This document shows positions 21,412-25,648 of a stretch of DNA of 25,995 nucleotides, piece after piece. The notes under the pieces are model-generated. The model saw only the letters and a program-made list of their open reading frames with translations, was not told the origin of the DNA and made no database searches. Within the stretch, counting starts at the first letter, position 1. The number at the start of each line of letters is the position of its first letter. This DNA is from a virus. The stretch lies in the IMG/VR virus record IMGVR_UViG_3300021182_000075, positions 1 to 25,995 of that record. One strand, written 5' to 3'. The position numbers and the translations under genes are program-made.

Positions 21412-21689
21412 AGATTTCCTGCTTTACGCATTTTTTGACGTTCTACTATGCTCATTTTGCTCCTCTCCTTTATTGCAGCCTTACCTTCAGGGCTGGAATT
21501 AAAAGACCTAATCGCTTTGTGCGCTTTATTAAAATCATTGCTTGCGGTTTTAAAAGCGTCAGTCTTTCTAATTGCATCAGATGCCCCTCCAAACTTTCCT
21601 TTTGATGTGTTAGCTATTTTATTTAGAGAATCAGAAGACTCATTGTATTTTGCGTGTAATGCTTTTGACTGTGCTGTTTGCTTATTCAT
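21408..21689 (-). CDS. Lys/Ser/Ala-rich helical protein, 93 aa
   Basis: I take the ATG at 21689 (MNKQTAQSKALHAKYN); an upstream in-frame ATG would lie inside the tRNA-like RNA at 21711-21813. The product is a low-complexity helical protein (DSLNKIANTSKGKFGGASDA, AFKTASNDFNKAHKAIRS) ending with KERSKMSIVERQKMRKAGNL, similar in style to the small basic proteins. It is preceded 21 bases upstream by the RNA structure, and its start has no Shine-Dalgarno sequence. Confidence 0.6.
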   Translation of the reverse strand: MNKQTAQSKALHAKYNESSDSLNKIANTSKGKFGGASDAIRKTDAFKTASNDFNKAHKAIRSFNSSPEGKAAIKERSKMSIVERQKMRKAGNL

Positions 21690-21710
21690 AACGGTTCTTT
21701 TTATTATTAA

Positions 21711-21813
21711 AGTAGTTTGCTGGTGGTGGCGACTGTTGGTAACGCTCCAACCCATTCCGGTTCATGAGACCAGCTCGCTGCCTTGAGCTAGACGCCTCCA
21801 TCAACAAACTACT
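21711..21813 (-). ncRNA. tRNA-like structured RNA in a long closing stem (anticodon-like CAU)
   Basis: Arms 21813-21790 and 21734-21711 pair at 20 of 24 positions plus one U-G. The inner end is a tRNA-like acceptor (GGCGTCT with AGTCGCC, one mismatch, then ACCA). Inside are a D-arm-like hairpin (GCTC...GAGC, loop with GG), an anticodon-like arm CTGGT/ACCGG with loop CTCATGA (anticodon CAT) and a T-arm-like GTTGG/CCAAC with a seven-base loop AGCGTTA. The T-loop lacks the usual TTCRA, and position 26 is missing, so it is not a standard tRNA. A promoter ends so that transcription would start at the first base of the stem. Confidence 0.55.
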
Positions 21814-21819
21814 ACCTTA

Positions 21820-21847
21820 AGTATATACCTTACCGCTAAGGTGTCAA
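21820..21847 (-). promoter_or_regulatory. Strong promoter TTGACA-N16-TATACT for the tRNA-like RNA
   Basis: The -35 is at 21847-21842 (TTGACA) and the -10 at 21825-21820 (TATACT). The predicted start, 6-7 bases on, is the first base of the long stem. A DnaA-box-like site is four bases upstream of the -35. Confidence 0.8.
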
Positions 21848-21851
21848 GCAC

Positions 21852-21860
21852 TTATCCACA
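21852..21860 (+). promoter_or_regulatory. Perfect DnaA-box-like site TTATCCACA
   Basis: It is the outer end of the 38-bp repeat copy B, four bases upstream of the -35 of the tRNA-like RNA promoter. In the direction of transcription it reads TGTGGATAA. Confidence 0.5.
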
Positions 21861-21889
21861 CCTCCTTTGTACGAGGGGTTGGGACTAGA
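21852..21889. repeat. 38-bp direct repeat, copy B
   Basis: Identical to 20573-20610. On the minus strand it starts at the methyltransferase stop codon (TTCTAG), carries AAAGGAGGTG and ends in TGTGGATAA. Confidence 0.95.
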
Positions 21890-22541
21890 ACAATGGCTCA
21901 CTTAAAGCTGATAAACGGTCTTGGGCTATTTTGACGTACTCTGGAGAGATTTCTATGCCCGTGGCTTGTAAGCCTAGTTCGTGTGCCGCGACTAATGTGC
22001 TTCCGCTTCCTGCGAAGGGGTCTAAGATTTTATCTCCGTCTTTTGCGTAATCATCAAGTATTTTTTTCATTAGCTCAACTGGTTTTTGTGTTGGATGAAA
22101 TCTGTTCTTCTCTTTTCCTATTAAACCATTCCAAAGGTGTTCATATTCTTTTACAGACTTACGAGGAGAGTTAGTCCATACAAGCTCACAATCACTGAAA
22201 GTGGGCATCGTGTTTAATTTGCGCCACACGAGCCAGTGAGTACCTTGTGGTAAAATATCCGCAAAGTAATTTCCACCAAAAATTAGCACTAACTTACCCA
22301 CTCGCAACATTTCGTCAAATACATCTTTGTTGGGGCGCATATCATCCCACCCATCACTGGCATATCTAGTACGCGCAATCTTCTCCCCAAACCCTCCAAA
22401 CCCTCCAAAGCCCTCAAAGCCCTCAAAGCCCTCATCTCTACCTATCCCATAAGGCGGGTCAGTAAGCACCAAATCCACCGACTTATCCGGCATAGTACGC
22501 ATGACTTCGAGGCAGTCGCCGAGTATTATTTTACTTTCCAT
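21885..22541 (-). CDS. Beta-class N4/N6 DNA methyltransferase, 218 aa
   Basis: It has LTDPPYGIG near residue 27 (catalytic DPPY, motif IV) and, near the end, KILDPFAGSGSTLVAAHELG (about residues 170-189), the SAM-binding motif I, with FHPTQKPVELMKKIL (motif X) just before it. The order IV-X-I is the beta class, which methylates adenine (N6) or cytosine (N4). Between motif IV and the rest lies an odd EGFEGFEGFGGFGGFGE tract coded by 9-base tandem repeats. The length is on the small side but complete. The start ATG at 22541 overlaps the HNH gene end by 16 bases, and GAGG just before it can serve as a ribosome binding site. Role: self-protection of phage DNA or regulation. Confidence 0.85.
   Translation of the reverse strand: MESKIILGDCLEVMRTMPDKSVDLVLTDPPYGIGRDEGFEGFEGFGGFGGFGEKIARTRYASDGWDDMRPNKDVFDEMLRVGKLVLIFGGNYFADILPQGTHWLVWRKLNTMPTFSDCELVWTNSPRKSVKEYEHLWNGLIGKEKNRFHPTQKPVELMKKILDDYAKDGDKILDPFAGSGSTLVAAHELGLQATGIEISPEYVKIAQDRLSALSEPLF
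22384..22435. repeat. In-frame 9-bp tandem repeat in the methyltransferase gene
   Basis: On the minus strand GAGGGCTTT occurs three times, then GGAGGGTTT two times and a degenerate copy. The units code Glu-Gly-Phe and Gly-Gly-Phe, so changes in copy number keep the frame and alter only a loop just after the DPPY catalytic motif. Confidence 0.85.
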
Positions 22542-22903
22542 CCTCTATTTCTATTAACTTGATAATACCCTCCCCTTTTGCTACGAACGAACTTATTAGA
22601 TTTAGTCTGCATGTTCTTTTGAACGCCGTTTATTTTATGATACTTGAAGTGGCAACTTCTACATAGAGCTACGAAATCATTATCTACTAGCGAGAGGTAC
22701 CGTCCGGCTTTTGGATACTTCTTGTGGTGTAAGTTTATGGTATCTTCTGTTTTACATCTCGCACATCGTTTCTTGTGCTTTGAATACCATATTTCCTTTT
22801 GCAACCGCCAAAAATCGCTTTCTATAAACTCACGGTAGGTAAACTGTGTACGTTTATTCGCCTTTAGTATTTCCTTTTCTTTGCCATATAAGTCTAAGTA
22901 CAT
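22526..22903 (-). CDS. HNH endonuclease, about 125 aa
   Basis: It shows CARCKTEDTINLHHKKYP (zinc CxxC with the HH of the HNH site) and, about 20 residues later, DNDFVALCRSCHFKYH, the second zinc pair and the final His. The N-terminus is helical and basic. I take the ATG at 22903 (MYLDLYGKEKE); a TTG start at 22948 is possible. Its end overlaps the methyltransferase start and contains the 23-bp repeat copy B, coded as GYYQVNRNRGWK. The enzyme probably nicks or cuts DNA near packaging or recombination sites, or is a homing-type nuclease. Confidence 0.8.
   Translation of the reverse strand: MYLDLYGKEKEILKANKRTQFTYREFIESDFWRLQKEIWYSKHKKRCARCKTEDTINLHHKKYPKAGRYLSLVDNDFVALCRSCHFKYHKINGVQKNMQTKSNKFVRSKRGGYYQVNRNRGWKVK
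22543..22565. repeat. 23-bp direct repeat, copy B
   Basis: Identical to 21013-21035. It codes the C-terminal residues YQVNRNR of the HNH protein and lies two to three bases before the methyltransferase start codon. Confidence 0.95.
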
Positions 22904-23075
22904 AATTATTTGGGTATGCGCCCGCCTTTGCTTCTTGATAACTAGCAATTGGTTCGTAAAGCTCTAAGGAAACTAATCCGAGGCATATCAATTGGCAGGA
23001 GGGAGGCGTCAACCCTTTTTTCCTGCTTTCTCATATGACCCTGATAAGTAACAGATAGACGAGAATTGATTTAAC

Positions 23076-23237
23076 GTGCAGTGGCCTAAGTACACGATAA
23101 GAGCTTTAAGTTATTTTGCCTGTGCCTCATCCAAGACGCGCAGACGGTTACAGAGATATATAGAATTAGAGCCACCCTCATTTAAGAGAATGGCTCGTAT
23201 TCTGAATCTGCCGCAAATGCCGATATGGCGCGATTAA
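23076..23237 (+). CDS. Possible small HTH-like protein, 53 aa
   Basis: A GTG at 23076 opens a 53-residue frame with a basic, helical content (KTRRRLQRYIELEPPSFKRM then ARILNLPQMPIW). The PSFKRMARILNLP part looks like a Cro-type recognition helix, so a small regulator is possible. There is no Shine-Dalgarno sequence and the opposing frame at 23182 overlaps it, so only one of the two, if any, is real. Confidence 0.3.
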   Translation: MQWPKYTIRALSYFACASSKTRRRLQRYIELEPPSFKRMARILNLPQMPIWRD

Positions 23238-23292
23238 ATCCTACCATTGTAGGGTTCACTCGTGCAATAACAATGTTTGAATTGTTTACCAT
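23182..23292 (-). CDS. Possible very small protein, 36 aa
   Basis: ATG at 23292 with product MVNNSNIVIARVNPTMVGF and a polar end. A TATACT lies 38 bases upstream, and a DnaA-box-like site lies 30 bp before that -10, the same spacing as the four promoter-linked sites. The frame is short and overlaps the opposing candidate, so support is weak. Confidence 0.25.
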   Translation of the reverse strand: MVNNSNIVIARVNPTMVGFNRAISAFAADSEYEPFS

Positions 23293-23329
23293 ATGATATT
23301 TGCTGTACCTTATTCAAGGGTACTTAGTA

Positions 23330-23335
23330 AGTATA
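23330..23335 (-). promoter_or_regulatory. -10-like TATACT on the minus strand
   Basis: TATACT reads leftward into the possible 36-aa gene. The -35 is poor (TAGACT at 15 bp). It fits the pattern of TTATCCACA sites placed 23-30 bp upstream of a -10. Confidence 0.35.
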
Positions 23336-23365
23336 ACCCACACTTCACGCAGTCTACAGAAAAGC

Positions 23366-23374
23366 TGTGGATAA
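23366..23374 (-). promoter_or_regulatory. Perfect DnaA-box-like site TTATCCACA
   Basis: It lies 30 bp upstream of the TATACT at 23330 (minus) and next to an inverted repeat on its other side, in the gene-poor control region. It is also about 34 bases upstream of a rightward -35. Confidence 0.5.
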
Positions 23375-23378
23375 CCGC

Positions 23379-23403
23379 GCATGCGCTAATAAAATCCGCA
23401 TGC
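23379..23403. repeat. Inverted repeat GCATGCG-N11-CGCATGC
   Basis: Seven-base arms around an AT-rich 11-base spacer, five bases from the DnaA-box-like site and ahead of a strong promoter. It may be an operator or part of an origin. Confidence 0.4.
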
Positions 23404-23407
23404 TTCA

Positions 23408-23436
23408 TTTACAATTCATCTTAGAGGTGTTATAAT
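23408..23436 (+). promoter_or_regulatory. Strong promoter TTTACA-N17-TATAAT
   Basis: The -35 at 23408-23413 and the -10 at 23431-23436 have the ideal 17-bp spacing. The transcript begins about 23443 and meets a terminator at 23509-23533. Confidence 0.85.
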
Positions 23437-23442
23437 AACCCA

Positions 23443-23533
23443 GCAGAACAAGAATCTGCTCTAATTAGAAATATAAAGAAAAGGTATAGGTTAATCCTAT
23501 CGACCTCTAATCCGCCGTTGCAAGCGGATTTTT
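23443..23533 (+). ncRNA. Short RNA of about 90 nt, promoter to terminator
   Basis: The transcript predicted from the promoter above contains a hairpin AGCAGA/TCTGCT, a second one with GGTATAGG/CCTAT-CGACC, and the terminator hairpin. No reading frame of note is present. It may be a regulatory small RNA, or an antitermination/attenuation leader for the tRNA downstream. Expression is not shown by sequence alone. Confidence 0.55.
23509..23533 (+). terminator. Rho-independent terminator of the short RNA
   Basis: AATCCGC and GCGGATT form a 7-bp stem with an 8-base loop (CGTTGCAA) followed by TTT, giving five T's in a row including the stem end. Confidence 0.8.
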
Positions 23534-23545
23534 GCGTGTTATACT
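23518..23545 (+). promoter_or_regulatory. Candidate tRNA promoter TTGCAA-N16-TATACT
   Basis: The -35 lies in the terminator loop and the -10 at 23540-23545. Transcription would start about 23552, 32 bases before the tRNA. The overlap with the terminator suggests that the two signals exclude each other. Confidence 0.55.
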
Positions 23546-23583
23546 GTTAAAAGGTGCGTGTAGTTTATCTGCATACACCGGTG

Positions 23584-23656
23584 CGGTCTATCGCCTAGTG
23601 GCATGGCGTCTGCTTTGGGAGTAGAAATAATGGGGGTTCGATTCCCTCTAGACCGA
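23584..23656 (+). tRNA. tRNA-Pro (anticodon UGG)
   Basis: The acceptor stem CGGTCTA/TAGACCG is perfect (7 bp). A D-arm (GCC...GGC with TAGTGG loop), an anticodon arm TCTGC/GTAGA with loop TTTGGGA (anticodon TGG) and a T-arm with loop TTCGATT and stem GGGGG/CCCTC are all present. The variable loop is 6 bases and CCA is not encoded. It ends three bases before the stop of a minus-strand gene. Phage tRNAs usually supply codons that the phage uses more than its host. Confidence 0.9.
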
Positions 23657-23659
23657 CTG

Positions 23660-23917
23660 TTAATGGAGGGTAAGTTTGTTCTTTTTGTGGGTTAGGTGCC
23701 ACGTTCCGCACCATTGGCATTTATAGGCTCTTATGTGCTTTTGTTTGGCGCGGCCTTTTGCTCCATGTTCTGTCCGGCACACCTTATCAGTCTGCACACA
23801 AAATTGCTTCTTAGGCTTCGGTTTCTTTTTCTTAGGAGCGGGTTGAGTTGTGGGTTGAGCGATAGGCGCGGGCTTGCGCCAAAATAAACCTACAAATCTT
23901 TTCCAAAGTTCTCCCAT
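23660..23917 (-). CDS. Small Lys/Pro-rich protein with C-terminal zinc motif, 85 aa
   Basis: Its N-terminus is hydrophobic/amphipathic (GELWKRFVGLFWRKPAP), then a Pro/Lys/Gln linker (PTTQPAPKKKKPKPKKQ) and a C-terminal part YKCQWCGTWHLTHKKNK, a frequent (Y/R)xCxxCGxWHLT ending of small phage and plasmid proteins, with earlier Cys (FCVQTDKVCR) possibly completing a zinc site. Its stop is three bases from the tRNA-Pro on the other strand. It may attach to membranes or DNA; no function is established. Confidence 0.55.
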   Translation of the reverse strand: MGELWKRFVGLFWRKPAPIAQPTTQPAPKKKKPKPKKQFCVQTDKVCRTEHGAKGRAKQKHIRAYKCQWCGTWHLTHKKNKLTLH

Positions 23918-23944
23918 ATTACAAATATACTTCTTTAGTAAGGG

Positions 23945-24265
23945 TTAATAAGGATAATACAATTTTGATAAGGCTCTAAGGTGGGGAATACTAAGGCGCG
24001 GATATTTCTTTAGGTCATCATCTGTTGCGCGGTGGATTGCAATGGCTTGGTTTATTTTCTTGTTGAAACTTCCTCCTAAATGGTGCTCCCAACATACCGG
24101 CACCAAACTCCAATAATCATCTAACCTTATCCCTTTGTAGGTCATACTGTGGTCAATCGTAATTCTGCCGCCACAATCATCGTTCTTTCTTGCACACACT
24201 TTATAGTAGGGGTCTTGCGATATACGCTCGCGGATTGCTTTTGATATTGGTCTAGTAAGCGACAT
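23945..24265 (-). CDS. HNH-type endonuclease, about 106 aa
   Basis: I take the ATG at 24265 (MSLTRPISKAIRERI), which overlaps the upstream coiled-coil gene by 14 bases; a longer frame from 24385 would overlap by more than 130 bases. The protein has VCARKNDDCGGRITIDHSMTY (a C-x6-C with the key Asp-His) and LVPVCWEHHLGG with the second Cys and His pair, in the order expected for an HNH site, and a helical C-terminus. Its role is probably DNA cutting in packaging or recombination. Confidence 0.7.
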   Translation of the reverse strand: MSLTRPISKAIRERISQDPYYKVCARKNDDCGGRITIDHSMTYKGIRLDDYWSLVPVCWEHHLGGSFNKKINQAIAIHRATDDDLKKYPRLSIPHLRALSKLYYPY

Positions 24266-24554
24266 GGGAATAAATGCGGTGTTTGATTGCGGATAGTTGT
24301 TTTTCCAATACCTTGCTCTGCCTTTTAAGAGTAATGAGTTCCTGCCCCCACGTTGCCGCGCTCCATTTACGCTTGGCGTGAGCAAGAGGTATTGTGCTGT
24401 AAGATTCCATGTACAACGCCTCCTCTTTTTCCAGCTCGCCTAGTCTTAGTTCCGTTGAGCTGTAGAGATTAAGAAACTCCGTATACAACTCTTCCAACTT
24501 TGTCTTGGTAAGGTTTTGCTCGCGCACTTCTACAAGTAGCTCTGTGAGGTTCAT
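24252..24554 (-). CDS. Coiled-coil protein, 100 aa
   Basis: The start at 24554 (MNLTELLVEVREQNLTKTKL) is preferred over an ATG seven codons upstream, because a -10 TACACT ends six bases before it. The product is almost wholly helical with regular heptads (LEELYTEFLNLYSSTELRLG; LITLKRQSKVLEKQLSAIKH), so a dimeric coiled coil is likely. It overlaps the HNH gene by 14 bases and is the first gene of this leftward set. No family is recognised. Confidence 0.6.
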   Translation of the reverse strand: MNLTELLVEVREQNLTKTKLEELYTEFLNLYSSTELRLGELEKEEALYMESYSTIPLAHAKRKWSAATWGQELITLKRQSKVLEKQLSAIKHRIYSHVAY

Positions 24555-24560
24555 ATCCCC

Positions 24561-24566
24561 AGTGTA
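24561..24566 (-). promoter_or_regulatory. Extended -10 giving a leaderless coiled-coil-gene transcript
   Basis: TGCTACACT carries the TG of an extended -10; TACACT is followed by GGGGAT and the ATG at 24554, so transcription would start on or next to the start codon. No clear -35 is visible. Confidence 0.55.
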
Positions 24567-24575
24567 GCATACCAA

Positions 24576-24689
24576 ACAAACTTGCGCTAGTATCTAGTAT
24601 AGTGTAATATGGGGATACGCCTACGCGAATAAGTGGTGGCACTACGACATGGAGCAGGTTATCGAGCGACCCATCCCTGCGCTTGATAG
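24576..24689 (+). other. Gene-free stretch with a possible promoter and folded RNA
   Basis: A TTGCGC-N17-TAATAT promoter-like pair occurs at 24583-24611, and GGGGAT (24611) can pair with ATCCCT (24673), enclosing hairpins CTAC/GTGG and GGTT/GACC. The shape is reminiscent of a degenerate tRNA but I could not form a credible anticodon arm, so it is not called as a tRNA. The 14-mer CTTGCGCTAGTATC here is the inverse of one at 25462. Confidence 0.35.
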
Positions 24690-24764
24690 TTTGTTTATAA
24701 GGGGGTGCTATTCGGATTAGAAACGCCGATTGAGGGTTTGATTCCCGACCCCCCTATAAGCAAA
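24690..24764 (+). ncRNA. tRNA-like RNA without anticodon arm, in a 17-bp stem
   Basis: Arms 24690-24706 and 24748-24764 pair at 15 of 17 positions plus one G-U that exists only on the plus strand. Inside are a D-arm-like CTA/TAG hairpin (loop TTCGGAT with GG) and a T-arm-like GGG/CCC hairpin with loop TTTGATT, close to the canonical TTCGATT. Between the two, where an anticodon arm should be, only 13 bases remain. It lies 16 bases before the ATG at 24781, the same placing as the element at 21711 before its gene. Confidence 0.5.
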
Positions 24765-24780
24765 TTATGAAAATAAAAAT

Positions 24781-25062
24781 ATGAAAATAAATGAGCTAAT
24801 ACAGTGGGCAGAAATGGGGAATGTCACCATCTCTAAAACTCTTTATCGAGAGCGAGTGCGTGAGATACCTCAATACAAGTCAAAAGACTTTAAGGACGGA
24901 GAAGATTTTTATACGCCTGTAAGCTATAAAAAAGTGCCGTACAAAGTATTTAATTATCTCGCACAAATAGACAAAGAAACCTACAAGATAACCCGCAAAG
25001 ATATGAAGCTTTTATTAGAAGCAGGGGCTAAGGTAGGAGAAATATATGGAACTTCCAACTGA
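24781..25062 (+). CDS. Hypothetical protein, 93 aa
   Basis: It starts MKINELIQWAEMGNVTISKT, a helical region that could be a winged-helix or HTH start, followed by a basic stretch (YRERVREIPQYKSKDFKDGE) and a C-terminal helix (DMKLLLEAGAKVGEIYG). The first ATG at 24766 is followed by a stop after five codons, so the ATG at 24781 is used. There is no Shine-Dalgarno sequence. It overlaps the next gene by 17 bases, so the two are co-transcribed on the plus strand. Confidence 0.6.
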   Translation: MKINELIQWAEMGNVTISKTLYRERVREIPQYKSKDFKDGEDFYTPVSYKKVPYKVFNYLAQIDKETYKITRKDMKLLLEAGAKVGEIYGTSN

Positions 25063-25327
25063 CTATACACAATTAGAATGGCAGGATAGAAAAGCTGTCC
25101 GAGAGGAGTATGTAAAAATGCAGAATGGCAAATGTTATTTTTGCAAGTCAGCTTTAAATAAACCAGTTCCTAAAAGAATAACCAGTAAAGAAATAAATTG
25201 GTCTTTGTTTCCTGAAAACTTCTTAAAATATCCGGTACACTTACAGCATAATCACGATACAGGAATGACGGAAGGAGCAGTACACGCCTATTGCAATGCT
25301 GTTATGTGGCAATACTTTGGAGAATAA
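25046..25327 (+). CDS. Endonuclease VII-like protein, 93 aa
   Basis: It reads CYFCKSALNKPV, then VHLQHNHDTGMTEGAVHAYC and N, with the Cys pairs and the HxxHDTG and GxVHxxCN pattern of recombination endonuclease VII and related HNH proteins, which cut branched DNA. The protein is shorter than T4 endonuclease VII (157 aa) and ends soon after the catalytic block. A good Shine-Dalgarno sequence (GTAGGAG) lies eight bases upstream of the ATG, unlike most genes here. Confidence 0.8.
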   Translation: MELPTDYTQLEWQDRKAVREEYVKMQNGKCYFCKSALNKPVPKRITSKEINWSLFPENFLKYPVHLQHNHDTGMTEGAVHAYCNAVMWQYFGE

Positions 25328-25341
25328 TATGAACCTAAAAT

Positions 25342-25497
25342 ATGAAACCAAAAAATAAAGCAGCCCAAGAAATGGCCGGCAAACGCTGGGCTAAGAAGTC
25401 TAAGAAGGATAAAAAAGCTCACATGTCCATGATGGCTTCTAAACGCTGGGCTAAGGTTAAAGATACTAGCGCAAGCATTGACAAAACCACAGAATAA
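25342..25497 (+). CDS. Small basic protein with two GKRWAK-type motifs, 51 aa
   Basis: ATG at 25342; the product contains AGKRWAKKSKKDKKAHMSM and ASKRWAKVKDT, two near copies of a (A/G)(G/S)KRWAK motif. This ending style belongs to small nucleic-acid-binding proteins of phages and resembles the small basic protein at 21262 on the minus strand. It is 14 bases after the endonuclease gene. Confidence 0.6.
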   Translation: MKPKNKAAQEMAGKRWAKKSKKDKKAHMSMMASKRWAKVKDTSASIDKTTE

Positions 25498-25648
25498 TCT
25501 TACAATCCGCTATCCACTTTACAGTCCTAGCGCAAGCATATATACTCTACTTATCAAGGCACAAAGCTTTGAAGAAGTAATGGCTGGGACGGAAGGGTTT
25601 GAGAAACTCTCCTACGCAACCTATCCCAAGCTCATCACTTCACAGTAG
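25478..25648 (+). CDS. Possible small protein with TTG start, 56 aa
   Basis: A frame from TTG at 25478 (overlapping the previous gene by 20 bases) or from ATG at 25580 reads LTIRYPLYSPSASIYTLLIK then AQSFEEVMAGTEGFEKLSYA and ends TYPKLITSQ. The composition looks protein-like, but there is no ribosome binding site and a strong promoter lies inside it, so only the last part may be used, or none. Confidence 0.35.
   Translation: MTKPQNNLTIRYPLYSPSASIYTLLIKAQSFEEVMAGTEGFEKLSYATYPKLITSQ
25518..25546 (+). promoter_or_regulatory. Strong promoter TTTACA-N17-TATACT
   Basis: The -35 is at 25518-25523 and the -10 at 25541-25546 with ideal spacing. It would transcribe from about 25553 into the genes at 25678 and beyond. 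The same 13-mer (CTAGCGCAAGCAT) lies in its spacer and at 25466. Confidence 0.75.

Larger units (their letters stand above)
22949..23583. other. 635-base control-type region with few or no genes
   Basis: Seen here: a hairpin with GCAGGA/TCCTGC at about 22996-23027; a weak leftward promoter (TTGACG at 23012, N17, GATATG at 22989); two small opposing frames; a stem GTACC...GGTAC at about 23304-23323; the -10 TATACT at 23330 on the minus strand; a DnaA-box-like site; an inverted repeat GCATGCG/CGCATGC with an 11-base AT-rich spacer; and the short promoter-to-terminator RNA. The density of control signals suggests a switch or origin. Confidence 0.55.

Noticed and set aside
24611-24680. A third tRNA-like sequence upstream of the 24690 element
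   Set aside because: An acceptor-like stem and a T-arm-like hairpin can be drawn, but no anticodon arm forms and the D-arm is weak, so it is kept only as a folded gene-free stretch.
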